Source: Patiria pectinifera
Lineage: Eukaryota > Echinodermata > Asteroidea > Valvatida > Asterinidae
NCBI GenBank assembly: GCA_029964075.1
Contig: CM057129.1
Span: 21,443,430-21,507,429, forward strand
DNA length: 64,000 nucleotides
Direction: 5' to 3'
The first letter of the stretch is position 1. The number at the start of each line of letters is the position of its first letter. The position numbers were made by a program, and so were the translations under genes. This document shows positions 19,853 to 32,764 of the stretch, piece by piece. Below the pieces are notes generated by a model, which did not search any database, was not told the origin of the DNA, and saw only the letters and a program-made list of their open reading frames with translations.

Positions 19853-20337
19853 CAGGGTGGTACAAAACGAAGGAAACCCATTTTGACAGCAATTTCCACC
19901 TACTTGTTGAGCATATTTCAAAAATTCAAATGAAGGGTATTAAAACATTGATCTTTAAACATAAGTGACGAAAACATGATTGCAAATGCATAGTTCGTCT
20001 CTGAGATATGGTAGTTTAAAATTTCATGTGCCAAACCTGTTTGTCCACGGATGGCTTTATTCCATCCGCTTGACTGAGCTCCGGAGCTTGATTTAAAGAC
20101 AAAAAACAACAACACTACACTAGACTTACAGGTAGACAACAGTGATTTTGGTGACTTTGTATTCAAATTTGCATAATGAAACTATTTTTGCGATTTAAAA
20201 AAAATTTCACCACGTAGGCCCTATGGGTTGAAGAGCTATACTTCACTACATCGTAAAAAAAAAAGTTCAAATAAGTTAAGTAACTATAGGTTAAAATTCC
20301 TGTCAAAAGTGGGTTTCCTTCTTTTTACACCACCCTG
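19853..20337. mobile_element. MITE with about 43-bp TIRs starting CAGGGTGG
   Basis: The left end CAGGGTGGTACAAAACGAAG and the complement of the right end CAGGGTGGTGTAAAAAGAAG continue with GAAACCCA and TTTTGACAG on both sides. A TA precedes the left end, but the right flank is GA, so the duplication is unclear and the superfamily open. Confidence 0.75.
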
Positions 20338-21079
20338 GAATTGAAAGAACAAAATGAAGTTGCAACTTAAAATATCAATCAGAGAAAAACCCTGTGAACT
20401 GTTAAAAAAAAATTACAACAAATTTGATTGAATTGTTCTGAGTAGAACTGCCAATTGATATATCACAAACTGATGCGAACATGTCAAGTTGTCTGGGGAA
20501 CACCTTAGGGTCCAATTGTGGCTCTTTTTCGTAACCATTCTAAAATATTTTGACCGAAATTCTAGAGATGTTGCTATAGGCCTATACCAAAAGAAAAAAA
20601 ATGTGAGTTTTGCACGCATCGAAACATCTGAAGAAGTATTTTATGCCATGGATGTATTGTTTAGGTGCCGTTTATTTATCAAAAACGAAAAAGAAGCTAT
20701 ATTGGGGTGTGCTTTCAAATTGAAATAGTAACTAGATTGTGAAAGCCTACCGGCGCCCAAACAACCTATTCTGTCCTTCAATTGCACTCAGTACGCTGTT
20801 CAAATAAATTAAAGTAACTATTGTCAACTCCATTAGTTTATTTAATATCCTAAGGGCTCCAGCCCACTAACATTTTCCCCATCCATTGTCTTAAAATGTA
20901 CGCACCCAAGCCTTGGCAGCTCCCCACTCTCCGATGGTAAATGGTCTGTAATTAGCATCTTTGAAGAACAAAAAGTTTTGCATTTTGCCGAAAGGTGCAA
21001 AATATTTGCAGTAGGGAATGACATTTTGCTTTTGTGTGTTTCTTGAGAGACCGGGAGAAAAACAAGTCAATCAGGACGT

Positions 21080-21275
21080 CGCATGGGGACTCGCCGTCAA
21101 CTCCGAGCGGGGAGGCAAGAAGTCGGCAAACACCCGTGGGGCGAATGGGACTTTTTGACGGCGGTAGGCAAAGGCTGTGATGCGCTTGTTTTCCTTTCAC
21201 TCGTTCCTCGTGTGGACTCATCACCGCCACCTCACGAGCGGGTTGTACCCAGATCTTCCCCCGTGGTGTCATTTT
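21080..21275. promoter_or_regulatory. GC-rich island, candidate cis-regulatory block
   Basis: A compositional island within AT-rich desert, 5 kb downstream of the Fox gene, with words such as GGCAAACAC and CACCTCACGAG. The only support is composition and position. Confidence 0.2.
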
Positions 21276-22084
21276 GAAATTCTTGACACTACACAAACAC
21301 TGGTATTGGGGAGGTGCTCGTCAGCAACCCTTTTTTGTGGGGAGAACAAGTGAGACCCAAAAGAACAGGAAACGATACAACAATAAAGGGATGAATGGTA
21401 GTTATAGAGTAACTTGATTGCAGGGATGGGATAATGGGAGGTTTAACTAACTGGAGTAGACAAATAATAACAGGTGGTTTGCCCACCGCTGAAATGAGCT
21501 CAGGTTGTATACGAGACAAATTGAAGCATTGTCAGCACACACGTAATTGCGTTTGCGAAGGAAGATAGATGGGTAGATAAAGGAAAGGGATTTCTGAACA
21601 GCATAAACATTCATTTAGAAGACAAAAACAGAGGTATGCCTATGTCCGTCGTGGTCTTGGGATGAAATTCGTGAACGTGGCTTTATGACCCCAGTAGGTA
21701 ATTAAGTTAAAGTTTATAACAACAATACAAATAAAAATACTCCTATAAATTAATACAAAAATACAATACAAGCATGCAAGACAATAATTGCAGGGAGTAA
21801 GTGACTGGACGTGATGATATAATTTCTGGTTGGAATGTGGCTCTTGATTCACACAAAAAAGCAAAGCACGGGCGAATAAAAGACCTGAAGGCGACTTCGA
21901 TAAAATTCCAGCAAGGTTATCAGCGGACGCTGGCAACTTGTAGTAAATAAGTAGAACTTATGTATATAGCCGATCATCATCACTCCCTTTTCAGGGCGAA
22001 CCTAAATTGATCGTGAAGGTAAGAAGCATTTAAACTGCATGTTTGGTAACCAAGACAGAAACTGTTGCGTTTATTTACAGCAAG

Positions 22085-22335
22085 ATAGACTCCGGTGAGG
22101 CTTTGTTGAATACCTTGAATCCGACGGGCGGCTCCGCCGGGAATTCGAACTTTTCATCGGCGTAAAGAATTAGGTCCAGCCTGCCCGCGGCCGGGCCAAC
22201 ATGTTGACTTTACACAAGGATATGGCCCGACATCTCCGGCCGCGATTGCCAAAATACGGCACCATTCAACTGGGCAACAATGAGAAACATCCCTTGATTT
22301 TGCTATTCATTAGGCGGCACAAAAGGGCAATGAAG
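22085..22335. promoter_or_regulatory. GC-rich island, candidate cis-regulatory block
   Basis: Contains closely packed words resembling developmental factor sites: CAACAATGAG (SOX-like), CCTTGATTTTG (TCF-like), CATTAG (homeodomain-like), and a small inverted repeat CGGCGGAGCCGCC read on the minus strand. Function is inference. Confidence 0.25.
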
Positions 22336-23124
22336 TGGGCATTTGAAGAATCGGATCAATATTGACCAAGCAGGGGATACATTTAACGGAAGGATGGGCT
22401 GTTCTGACAATTTGCCCTGCCCTCCTCCTCCCATATCCAGGAGCCAAGTCAGGATATCATCTTACTCTTGTAGGCCGACTGGAAGCTTAAGAAATGCTAT
22501 CAAAGGTAGAGTATATGAAACTACCACAAAAAAATGGATTAAAGGCAAGGGTGATGCGTTTAATGGGTCGGCCTTACTGTATTAAAGTTGATAAGGCCTA
22601 CAGTTTAATTCAATTTATGTTAGAATTGGTTAATTATAAATAATGAAGTTTCAGTGAATGATGATTCTGAGTCTGGTGCCAGATTTTAGTATGTTCTTTC
22701 TATCGGGTGCAGATGTGCGAATCTTGGCCTCCTTGGCTCGTAGAATATGGAAAAGTACGGAGGTGATGAAGAAATGACAAAGCTAAGTGACAAATAAAAA
22801 TTTGATTGATATAACATGTCGCCTTCGTAATTTAGACTTCACTCAAGTCAACGGCTCATTCCCGTATAGCAACTGGTTGACGCTTTTCGTAACTTGATCT
22901 TTGCAAACATATAATTAGAAATGGTCGTGTATATCTATTCCTACCTCCATCGTACAGGGTGAGTAAAAAAAAACGGATCCCAAACCCCACAAAATATGTT
23001 TCATATTTAAAAAAATGTGTAGCACCAAAAATAATAATGACTGCAAAGCCAATTTCAGAAACTACTTACACTTGAAAAAAAATACTGAAATTCCTCAATC
23101 CGTTCAAAGAATATCACCATTTAA

Positions 23125-23464
23125 ACGCAATGACCCTAAAACCCGTTTCGTCCACACAAAAAAGCAATTTGTTGTGTGTTCTGACTGTTTGGAGCAACAA
23201 CGAAAATGACACAGAATACTTGTTTGAACAACTGTAAACAACTGTGAGTAGTACACAATATCTTAATTAACAACCCTGCTTAAGGAAAAACAGTACGATT
23301 AATAAACTTCACTTTTTTTCAAAAGACGGGCCTTCAAAAGGACTTTGTTGAATATTTTGAATTTTTAAACTGAAGTTTTATTGCTGGTGATGTTTGAAGA
23401 CAATTGTGACGACGATTCTTGAAATCGCATTTTTGGACGAAAGAGGCTTTTAGGGTCATTGTGT
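23125..23464. mobile_element. TTAA-flanked non-autonomous element
   Basis: TTAA occurs at 23121-23124 and 23465-23468. Termini ACGCAATGACCCTAAAA and, complemented from the right, ACACAATGACCCTAAAA continue with TTTCGTCCA on both sides. It is 340 bp. TTAA duplications are typical of piggyBac and Kolobok elements; the termini do not let me choose. Confidence 0.72.
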
Positions 23465-24299
23465 TTAATTGAAAGCAAGGTAAAAAGTCAGTTTTTGGAA
23501 CTTGCGAATAGAAGTGAAAGCAATGAAATAAAGTTAATTACAAATTAATACCAGTCTGCTCTGATGAATAATTTAAAAATTATGATTAAACATACCCTTA
23601 TGTTTTAAGCCACATTTAAAAAAAAATGAAAGTGAGGCTTGGAACGCATAAATAGTCTGGTACCATCCCATTCAACAATTCCCAATTTATAAAATACATT
23701 CAGGGAACAAGATCAAAATTGGCTTCCTCGTGAATTAGGTCTATAATGTGGGTTTTAAGGCTTCTTGACGCCGATATGTTTTATTGAAATTCAATTCATA
23801 TTTACGGTTGTCCGTAGGATAATTATGCCGTTTTTTGACATTCGTTCATCAGCAAATGTAGAAACACCTCCCCATTTTCTCGCTGGGAAAAAAAACCCAA
23901 AACAATAAATGCATAAGGCTTCGTGTGAGGGCTGCTGTAAAAAGGAAGTTCTAAGGGCACGTTATTCTCTCCCTGCCTAAAGTCCCTTTTTTCATTTTCC
24001 TGCGTTTAGGAAGCAACGCCTTTGCTGCGAACATTTGCTTAAGTGGTCTTTTGTTCAAATGTCTTCAGGATGGAACGAAATACGTAAAGCCAGCGAGGCG
24101 AGCAAAAACCTCTCCGCAGGCACTGGTTCAATCAATAGTCATATCTATAGAGAGACATAGACAGTTACAGTTTCTTTAAGTCATCGCCTCTGGCTATTTG
24201 AATGAGGGTATTAGCTACTGGATGTGCCGTCCTGCCTTTTTCCATTTTTTTCTTTCTCGAAGTAGCTGCTGCAAGAGACAATAACTTGTCAGAAGTCGA

Positions 24300-24780
24300 C
24301 CGGGGCCTTCAAAGACGGAGGTAAAAGCTATCGCAAGAAGATGCACCACTTAAAAATCACCGCCGTTTACATGGGCAAACAACCGGGCAAATATTTTCGT
24401 ATTGTGGGACAATCATACGGGGGCGAAGGTGGCTTGGATTTCCACGGACCGAGATTTTTCTTTGCGGCGTTGACTCGCCGTCAAACAATGCCCGAGGATT
24501 GTGGCTTTAGCAGGGGGTCGTGGCAATTCCGCGGCCGCTGATAAATACATGTTTACCGTATACTTCCGCCAACTTCTCGCTCGTGGCGGAACACCGGATA
24601 AAAGAGGATTTCTCTGGCACAATTGGAGCTGCCAGTTACGCCAAAGCCCGTGTTGTCCCCGGACAACACGAATAAAAGTTCCCAGTGACAGGTTGTTAGT
24701 CCCGTGAAAGGGGTTTGTGCACATAAGTGTATCAACAAACCCACTCTAATTTGTCGTTAATAAAATAACCCCCTGATGGA
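24300..24780. promoter_or_regulatory. GC-rich island with palindromes, candidate enhancer
   Basis: Carries an inverted repeat with arms CGTGTTGTCC around CC (24648-24669), a pair GGGTTTGT / ACAAACCC near 24710-24742, and a forkhead-type word TGTTTAC at about 24549. It might reflect autoregulation by the Fox gene 9 kb upstream, but this is inference. No protein similarity was found in its open frames. Confidence 0.25.
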
Positions 24781-27700
24781 GTGTTTGGACAAGGTAAATT
24801 GGTTTCGTTCACTGGCGTATTGACAACTACACAAACTTGTTATTTTGTGGGGGACAACTCATCAACCCGATATTTACCAAGCAGTCCATCAGACAACATG
24901 CGAAAACTATGCTCGAATCTTCAGGAAAGCGGAGGGATTAATTGGTAGGCTACATCTCGGAATTGGAAGAATATTTTCAGATGAGGAATCAACGCAAAGT
25001 CAGCCATATTTTTACTGAAATAGTATTACTGGCAAACAAAACATTAATTACGACTCGTGGTCCTCAAATAAAAGTCAAACCGGTGCATTTGGGCAATCAT
25101 TTTGAAGGGTTTTATCACTTGCATTACCGGAATTACAAAATAATATCGAACGTTACTCAACACTGCTCTTAACTCTGAAAGATAGTTCATTTTAAAAAAT
25201 AAAAGGGACATTTGCCTGACCATATCTTAAAAGCAATAATTTTACTTCCATTCGGATCAAATTTGCCCATCGTACGCAGAAGGATAACACTTTAAAAGCT
25301 TGTGTAGGATCTACAGTTTTGGTCGTAACGATGTCAACAGATTTCGTAAACATTCGAAAGAAACTGCACTAAAATGGGTGAATCGTATACAGGGAAAGGG
25401 GGTCAAGGGAACCTTCCGTCTTTGGCTCTTAGTCCTGACATTAGAATTTGTTTGGAAACACCGATGCTGTGGTAGGTCTTCTATTTTCAAAGTTTGTGTG
25501 TTTCATCTGGAATGAAATTCTGCCGGTCAAGCAGTCCTTACAGGCTTTTTCCACAAATGTGGGGATCAATATCTTCGGGGAGCCAGATATACAAAACTTT
25601 GCTTACTTTGTTATTTGTAACTGGTCTTGTTAACGGTAAAATCCTACCCCCATTCACAATGTCCTATCCCATAAAGGCACCATAAAGGCACCATCAAGTC
25701 ATGTTGGAGTCAGTTCAGTCTACTGGCCAGGCTAAAGGTGCCAGTCGCAGGCCTGTATGTTTTGGTAACTCAAAAACTCACATAATTTGCCATGGTTAGT
25801 CACAATAAAAGATGTGCAGAAAACTCCTGAACGCCTAGTGAGTTGGTAAGGGTAATTTGGACCGTAACAGGGTTAATGGGCAGGGCAACTCGGGTAGGGA
25901 GTTGGCCCAAACTTGTCTTTATAAGACACCGAAGAAAAACCATAGCCATGGAAATGGAGATGACCATAGCGTATGTTCTGCCTCAGAACGTGTGGGACTC
26001 GTGACTATACGCACGCCTACAATAATCGTCATGGTGCTGCTTCAAGAGATTTTATTTACGACATAATAGATCATTTACATTTATCCCAAAAGTAACCTAC
26101 CGAACTATTATTAAAAAAAAACCTTAGCTTTAGTTGGATTAAAAATCGTACTTGCACTAAACATCCCGTGAAATTATTCCAGTCAGTGGGAAAATAATAC
26201 ATAAAGTTCACCGGTCTGAAAAGAAATTCTATGGGTCGACACAGTGTTCGACTCGTCTCTGGAACAAAACAATCTGAAACAGGTTTCAGATCAGAATTGC
26301 CATAAGGACATCATTTACGACGGCTTCGATGGACTTCCAAACAAGTGGTAATGGTTTGTTAGTTTAAAATCAGTTTTGAGAACTGTGAAAACTTTTATAC
26401 AAGCTTTGTAGTTTTCGTAACTTGGGTCTCCAAAACTGGCGCACTTATGAATAAATTGGTTCAGTGACACGAATATCTTCGAACACAGAAACGTACAGTC
26501 TAGCACCTGTATTTGCTTCGTTGTAATAGTTAATGTATACGCAGCTTCATTGAAAGTTCAATGTACTCTGAGATGGCGTCTGCTCCGTTCCACACTTAAT
26601 CCATTTTTATAAATGTGAAGCTTAGACCTATTAGGTAAAGTCGGCGATAAGACGGAAAAAACTTGCTTCTTTCCCCAGAGTACAGGTTGCATTATTGATC
26701 TCTTAGAAAACTCCTACCTAAAGTGCCTGCATTGTCGCGGCACACACCGAGGTGTAACAAAGTGGACACAGCCCATTCAGCGGACCTGATCAGCCGAAAG
26801 ACACTTCCATTACGGCCTCTAATCCGAGTGAAAGAGGTTGAAATAATAAATTAGCTTATTTGTTTTGGCACTGAAAGGGGCCCATTCAATGCAGCTGTCA
26901 GGACGAATTGACTGCCAGGACGGGTCCAAAAGAGAGGATTTAGGGAAATGGATCAAGAAGACTCTTGTGTTTGGTCACTCGGTCAGGAGTGAAAAGAAAG
27001 TCCGTTACAGCAATGCCTTCCATCACAGTTACGAAATGCTTCCAAGACCTGACAGGTATGGAATGCCAAAGTGGAATCAACCAAGCCCCTTCTTTTTAAT
27101 GCCAGAACTGATTTTACTGCCCAAGACCCATTTTTGAGTGAGAAACATTTTAGATCTTTCAAAAGCATATAGCATCATGCAAAGCCCACCAAAAGGAGAC
27201 CAAACTGCAAAACCAATTTTTTTTTCCAAAAACCAAACATTTGTGCAGGATCGCACATTCGTAAAGGACCATTAGTCCTTTTTTTCTTGAATTTTGATCG
27301 CTTTGAACGTTGAATTCTGGTCTTGAAAGATTTAAAGTGCATAATTACGAACCAAACTTATGGATCCTGGACAGTTATTGGTTTAATATTAAATAAATTC
27401 CATTGAGGCACTCCATAGTCTAAGACATGCACCTAAAAAAAGACTTCAGATCCAAAGCCCCTGCCAAGTGGACCACTTTGATGCGCAATAATCCGATCGA
27501 TTAAAAGGAGCCTTTTAACTCACAATCTTTCCCCGTATTTTCTTTTCCCGCGATAGAGGTGTGAACCCGGCCACTCTTTGAGGGACTCTGTTTAGCATCC
27601 ACAACAACACTTTGTTATGTTCACGGAGGATTTGAGCCACTTAAGGATAAATCGACACGATGACGAAACGTAAAGGTCTCTATTTTCTTTTGGTTGGACA

Positions 27701-29107
27701 GAAAGATGGAGAGATCGACGGATCGAATATGGACTAGGAATCGATAAACCAGTCTTGTTAGTTGTTTTTGTGGATTAGGTTTGAATAAACTGACGGGTGT
27801 ATTTGCCGATTGGTCCGCTACAATATCGTTGATGTACTACGCGTTCTCAAGAAATTCTCACGAATTAGAGGCGTGCTTGACCCTAACATTTAATTCTTTT
27901 TTTTATTTGAAAGACATGGCCTCCAGCATGGTCTGCAGATGTTGGTATTTTTGGCTGGACGATCGGCTCTATGTACAAAACAAAAAATCTTGGTCGACGA
28001 ATCTTAAAATCTGTTATCTTGCTCTTAGTCGACATGACATTATATACGCGAGGCCCAGTAAAAGGTGTTATCTCTTTAGTCCAGCTAAATTGCAGTGTTG
28101 TTGGACATAATGTAAGTGAATACAAGGGAGAAAGATTAAAATGTATATTTTGGTCGATGGGAGTCAGACCAAGTACGCCACTGTTGGCCCAAAAGTTCCA
28201 TGTGTGAAAGAAGAGACCCAATCACAAAGAAAAGTCCACTCTTCGGGCATCTTACCACGGTGTGCAAAGTTTAAGATCCTAATTCCGAGCAATTAGTCTT
28301 TCTTACACAAAATGCAAAAAAAACAAGGGTTCCGTTAACACCCGTTTCCCCAGACTCGCATTTCAGAATCACGCGGAACCAGATAATATCACAAGCGACT
28401 CGGGTAGACTTGTCGCCCGACTTTCCTTTTCAAGTAATGTATTAGGCCTACTTATTTGTTGATGAGCTTCAAACTCATTCAATTAAATATAACACTATCA
28501 CTTAAATACAACGTACTGTGGGAACCTTGTGAACAATTATTGTAGCCAGAGTTTCACGAAATGTCGTCCGAAAGTCAAATATGTGGTATCCGGTAAATTA
28601 GGCAGAGGGTTGCCTAACGTGACGTACTTGAACAAATCCAATAAATACCCTAGAGATGAATGTCTAAGAATTTCTTCAAAGCAATACAAAAGTTACTCAC
28701 TTTGAATGAGACTTGGGTTAGAATGCCCGTGTCTTGTTTTGGTTATCAACGTACGGTGACGCGTTCAGTCACTTATACGAGATTTAATTTAATATTACAA
28801 AATACCAACAGCCTTATTATAGCGTGATCAGTATTAAGCTCTGTTGCCGGCACTGTCCGTAAAGTCAAGGTTAGCATTTTCGTAAGGTTCGAGGCATGTA
28901 CTAGCATACACTGGCCCACTCATGTCAAATCTTCGGGGAAAAAAAATCGGTTCGGCACGACTCTTGAACGCAACTCTGATATCTCCATTTGACATTACTC
29001 AGAAAATCCCTCCTAGATCCAATTCAACAACGTGCAGTTAATTGGATGGGACATGGTTTGGCAACGGCCCTTGAACATACACATTATATTATATAGATTT
29101 TCTGTTG

Positions 29108-29453
29108 CAGCGGCGGCAGAACGGTTTTGAAACGGGGGGGGGGGGTCACACAAAAGGGGCACTTTTTTGGCACATTCGTGCTGAAATGTTGACACGTTTT
29201 TTTCACCGGACACTTGGCCTAATAAATTCAGGGCACATTGTTTTGGGGCTTGGTTTTGATATTCCTCATTCATATAAGAACTCCCTATACCATTGGGAAA
29301 TGGTTACTGAAAACAAATTATCCGAAATTTTAGGGCCATTTTTCATCGCGAGGGGGCACATTTATGCTCGAGGGGTTATATTTGATGGCCGTTTGAGGGG
29401 CACTTGGGTAAATCGGGGAAGTGTTCCCCAGTCCTCCGGTTCTGCCGCCCCTG
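29108..29453. mobile_element. hAT-like MITE with G-run and 8-bp TSD
   Basis: Left end CAGCGGCGGCAGAACGG; right end complemented CAGGGGCGGCAGAACCGG. The 8-bp flanks TTCTGTTG (29100-29107) and CTCTGTTG (29454-29461) match at 7 of 8. A run of G follows the left terminus. hAT elements make 8-bp duplications and often start CAG. Confidence 0.75.
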
Positions 29454-29737
29454 CTCTGTTGTAATGCATGGGATGCGCTCAAGTACTCTCTCACTTCTCG
29501 TTTCTCCATCGCGTGGCTTCAACCGCTCTACTCGATTTGCTGCCTTTTATCATACACAGAGCTCCTACATCAATTATGTTCCTTGGCCTGGCACGGTAAA
29601 GAACTCTTGCTGTGGACCTCCTTTCCAAGATGGTTCTCCCCTCTTCGCATAGCAGTCCAATCAGCAGATCTTTCTTTTAAACTTAGTTTTTTTGTTCTCG
29701 CTTGTAGCCCTTGGTCTCGTGGTTGGCGATTTTTATT

Positions 29738-29759
29738 TAAAAAAAAAAAAAAAAAAAAA
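29738..29759 (+). repeat. Poly(A) tract
   Basis: A run of about 21 A after T-rich sequence. It could be the tail of a retroposed fragment (29462-29759), but I recognise no protein in the preceding bases. Confidence 0.4.
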
Positions 29760-29850
29760 CACTAAAATTCGTAACTCACAAAAATCCATATTATGCGAGA
29801 ATTTAAGGATAGGCCTATGTAAAAAAACAACCTGTTTTGGCTCGCGTTAA

Positions 29851-30362
29851 AGGGAATGTACATCATTGGCTTTTGCTGTAATTTTTAGAAATGAACTTTT
29901 TGAGGGGTTAGTATAATAGATCAAATATTGTTACACTGACAAGTTTGAAGTTTTGTGTTCGAAAATGCTGGAAAAAACAAGAAAAACTAAAAATTCAAGT
30001 AGTCTCCACAAAAGATTAAATGAATCAATTTATAGATGCCGGAAAATTGTAAAATAAGGAAACCAGTCTAGCTGGCCTGCACCTGTTCATGAACATGTAA
30101 CCAATAGCAAACAAAATTTGGACTGAAAAAAATGGTAAATTTAGAGCAGTAGTTGAAAAAATAGTTAGGTTTTTCCAACGGTGGTCGGCCGACCACCGTT
30201 AGAAATTTGCACAAAATACCACTTTTCTTGAAAATGACTTCACACCAGGTGCCATAATTTTACAGGATGCTTTAGACTTTCATTTACCAACATCCTAGTA
30301 AGCATTTTCGTAAACATTTGGTAGTTTTGTTTTCCAATGTTTGCAAATGTTGTATATTCCCT
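29851..30362. mobile_element. TTAA-flanked element with AGGGAAT termini
   Basis: TTAA lies at 29847-29850 and 30363-30366. Termini are AGGGAATGTACATCATTGGC and, complemented, AGGGAATATACAACATTTGC. It is 512 bp. The TTAA duplication with AGGG ends suggests a Kolobok-type or related element. A perfect 24-bp palindrome lies inside at 30177-30200. Confidence 0.75.
30177..30200. repeat. Perfect 24-bp palindrome
   Basis: The 12-nt arm AACGGTGGTCGG is followed directly by its complement. Partial symmetry (TTTYY / RRAAA) continues outside. It lies inside the TTAA-flanked element. Confidence 0.95.
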
Positions 30363-31699
30363 TTAACAGCTCTGGGACTTGATCAAATTTCATAGGCTTA
30401 TTTCCATCTAGCCGAATCCGAGTAAATCGCGCCCTCTTGAGGCTGCAATAGATTTCATGCAGATGTTTGCACGTATACACTGCCCATCCCAGGATGCCCC
30501 TGACCACTAATCTTTCACAAGATTTTATTAAGGAAACGGTGGCATCCCCTAGCATTGATCAATGCATGTCCGTGCGTCGTGCGCACAAAGTGACCCCATC
30601 TTACTGACTATAAGGGTGCAGGCCAGTAAGTAGGCCTGAAATTGCCTATGCCAGCCAAATCAAGATTTGCATGTTCTCATATTCTTCGGTATTGGAGCAT
30701 TTTGAGAGCCATGAAGTTGAGGGTTTGTAAAAAAAGAAGGATGACAGCCGTGAAGAAGACTGCGAGCTCATATTTCTGTGAGATTGGGATGAAATTAGGC
30801 CTTAAAAGGGCTTTATTTTGCAATGGAGCGTAGGCATCCTTTTTCAAAATGGCGATGGGCTTCATGACTACTTTTAGGGGTGACCATCTTTGGATGGAAT
30901 TTTCTCCCAAAAGCCATTCGTTAACCCGGAAACAATTGAACAGAATATGAAAGATGATGAAATAAGAGTTGTGAGGTTTAAATAAAAAATTGGAAATGTC
31001 TGAGGTCTAAGTATATTTGCTGGTCTGCAACCTTAACATGATCTCTAAGAAATTAGAGGTCAGCAGCGTCCTTTGAGAGTGATGGGTACGAGAGACATGC
31101 AGAGGGCGGTCTTCCAATTCTGTGACCTCCAGTCTTGCGCTCATGTCTACTGATCTCAATTATGACCAACGGTTCACACTTTCTGTACAAAATAATGTAT
31201 GGAAACACATAGGTATATGAACAATCTCAGATGAACCGACTCCAGAAATGTGCAGCGTTGTTTGGCGTGAAATCTAAACTAACTATACAGCGTGGATATC
31301 GAGGAGCTTCTACATTGCCTTGTCTAGTTCCCAGACCTATTTACTTGAATTCAATGGGTTTTGAGTATGGGGTGTTGCATGGTCGCAACCGTTGGAAACT
31401 GGTGGAGCAAATGAATAGATGCATTGATCGGCTGACGTAATCCCGCTCACACCATTTTCGGGACCCCTGCTACATTTCAAGTAAAGGCCTACCTGTCTCT
31501 TGGGGGCTCTATTCAATCAGCCTGTACCAGCAGCACTCTCAGTTCTTTGACTCGATTCAAGCGGATGTAGGAGCTTAATTACTACCTCCGTATGCTTCAG
31601 TTGAAAAAGTAGCTACTGTGTAATCTACGGCTACTTGTATGAATTCAACTGAAAAAGAACTTAAAACTTGGTAACTAAAAAGTCTTGAATTTTTGTTTG

Positions 31700-31904
31700 C
31701 AGCGGCGTAACCAGGGTTGTCACCATAGGGGAGGGGGTGCTGGATGTTACAGTTGGGGGGGGGGGTGCCCAATTTCTGTTAAACCTGTTAATCATGTTCA
31801 CTTATGGGACTAATAAACAGAATTCCAGGTGGGGGGGGGGGGGGCACGATTTTGTTCATGGGTTCCCCCCCCCCCACGCACACACCCCCTTGGCTACGCC
31901 ACTG
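31700..31904. mobile_element. MITE with CAGTGGCGTAGCC-type termini and G/C runs
   Basis: Left end CAGCGGCGTAACCAGGG and right end complemented CAGTGGCGTAGCCAAGGG. Long G runs (31756-31766, 31832-31845) and a C run (31865-31876) lie inside in mirror arrangement. No clear duplication remains. Confidence 0.7.
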
Positions 31905-32764
31905 TTAAGCAAGGGTTGCGTCGCTTGCATTTCAATATCATTCGCAATTCTGCGCAAACAACAAAAAGCGTCAAACGTCCGAAATGTGCTCACAAAATGG
32001 ATGTTTGAATGGAAAGTATGAAATAAATATGCATCGACTACATCGTAAATTAAATATAAAATAAATGCGGTCAAAATGTATCTTACTCTGTTGTTAAAAC
32101 GGTCATCGGCTCTGTTTTGACCGAATGGAAATTATGATACAATGACCTCGCACTGGACGGAAAACAAGTGCATGTATATACGTACACATATCTAACAAAC
32201 AAAAGCTACTCGTCCATTTCGCTCTTACCCCCCCCCCCCCCCCCCGCAAACAGGGCTCTGGGATACGCTGACGAGCTTCATAGAATCTTGTGAAGGAAGT
32301 GGCCTATGACCTATGTATAAAGCATCTGGCTGCAGCTGTTTAAGACCGCAGTTAGACAGTGTGCGCAAATGCTATCCGAAAACTTTCCCATAGAAATGCG
32401 CACATTCCATACCGGATGTGATTTCTGTTTCATTGCGGACCATGTGGACAAAATTTTGAGCGTCGCATAATGCAATCCGACCGTTCGTGATTCGAAACGG
32501 AGCCTGAGCATGCAAGTAACGCGACGGGAATTGTAAATTTACAACACAGGTAAGATTTACAAAATATCCTACATTATGACGCTTTTCAACGAAAAAAAAA
32601 TCTCTAAACTGGAATAAAAGAGTAATGAATCAGTCTTAACGGCCGTTTCAAATCTTGCAGGGTCATGACCGTCATGACGCGCAGGTCACAGGTCACGCAA
32701 AATCCAACCAATCACAGTGCGAATTCATCAGAGTATCCCATCGTCCTGTTTGCAGGGCGGGGGG

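Noticed and set aside
22953-22985. Left end of a DNA transposon (ACAGGGTGAGTAAAAAA)
   Set aside because: No matching right end found in the window; noted only as possibly related to the 19.85-kb MITE.
24341-24744. Open frames on both strands in the GC-rich island
   Set aside because: No recognisable domain or splice pattern; GC-richness alone explains the open frames.
29404-29765. Open frames before a poly(A) tract, possibly a retroposed gene
   Set aside because: No protein similarity recognised; part lies in the hAT-like MITE.
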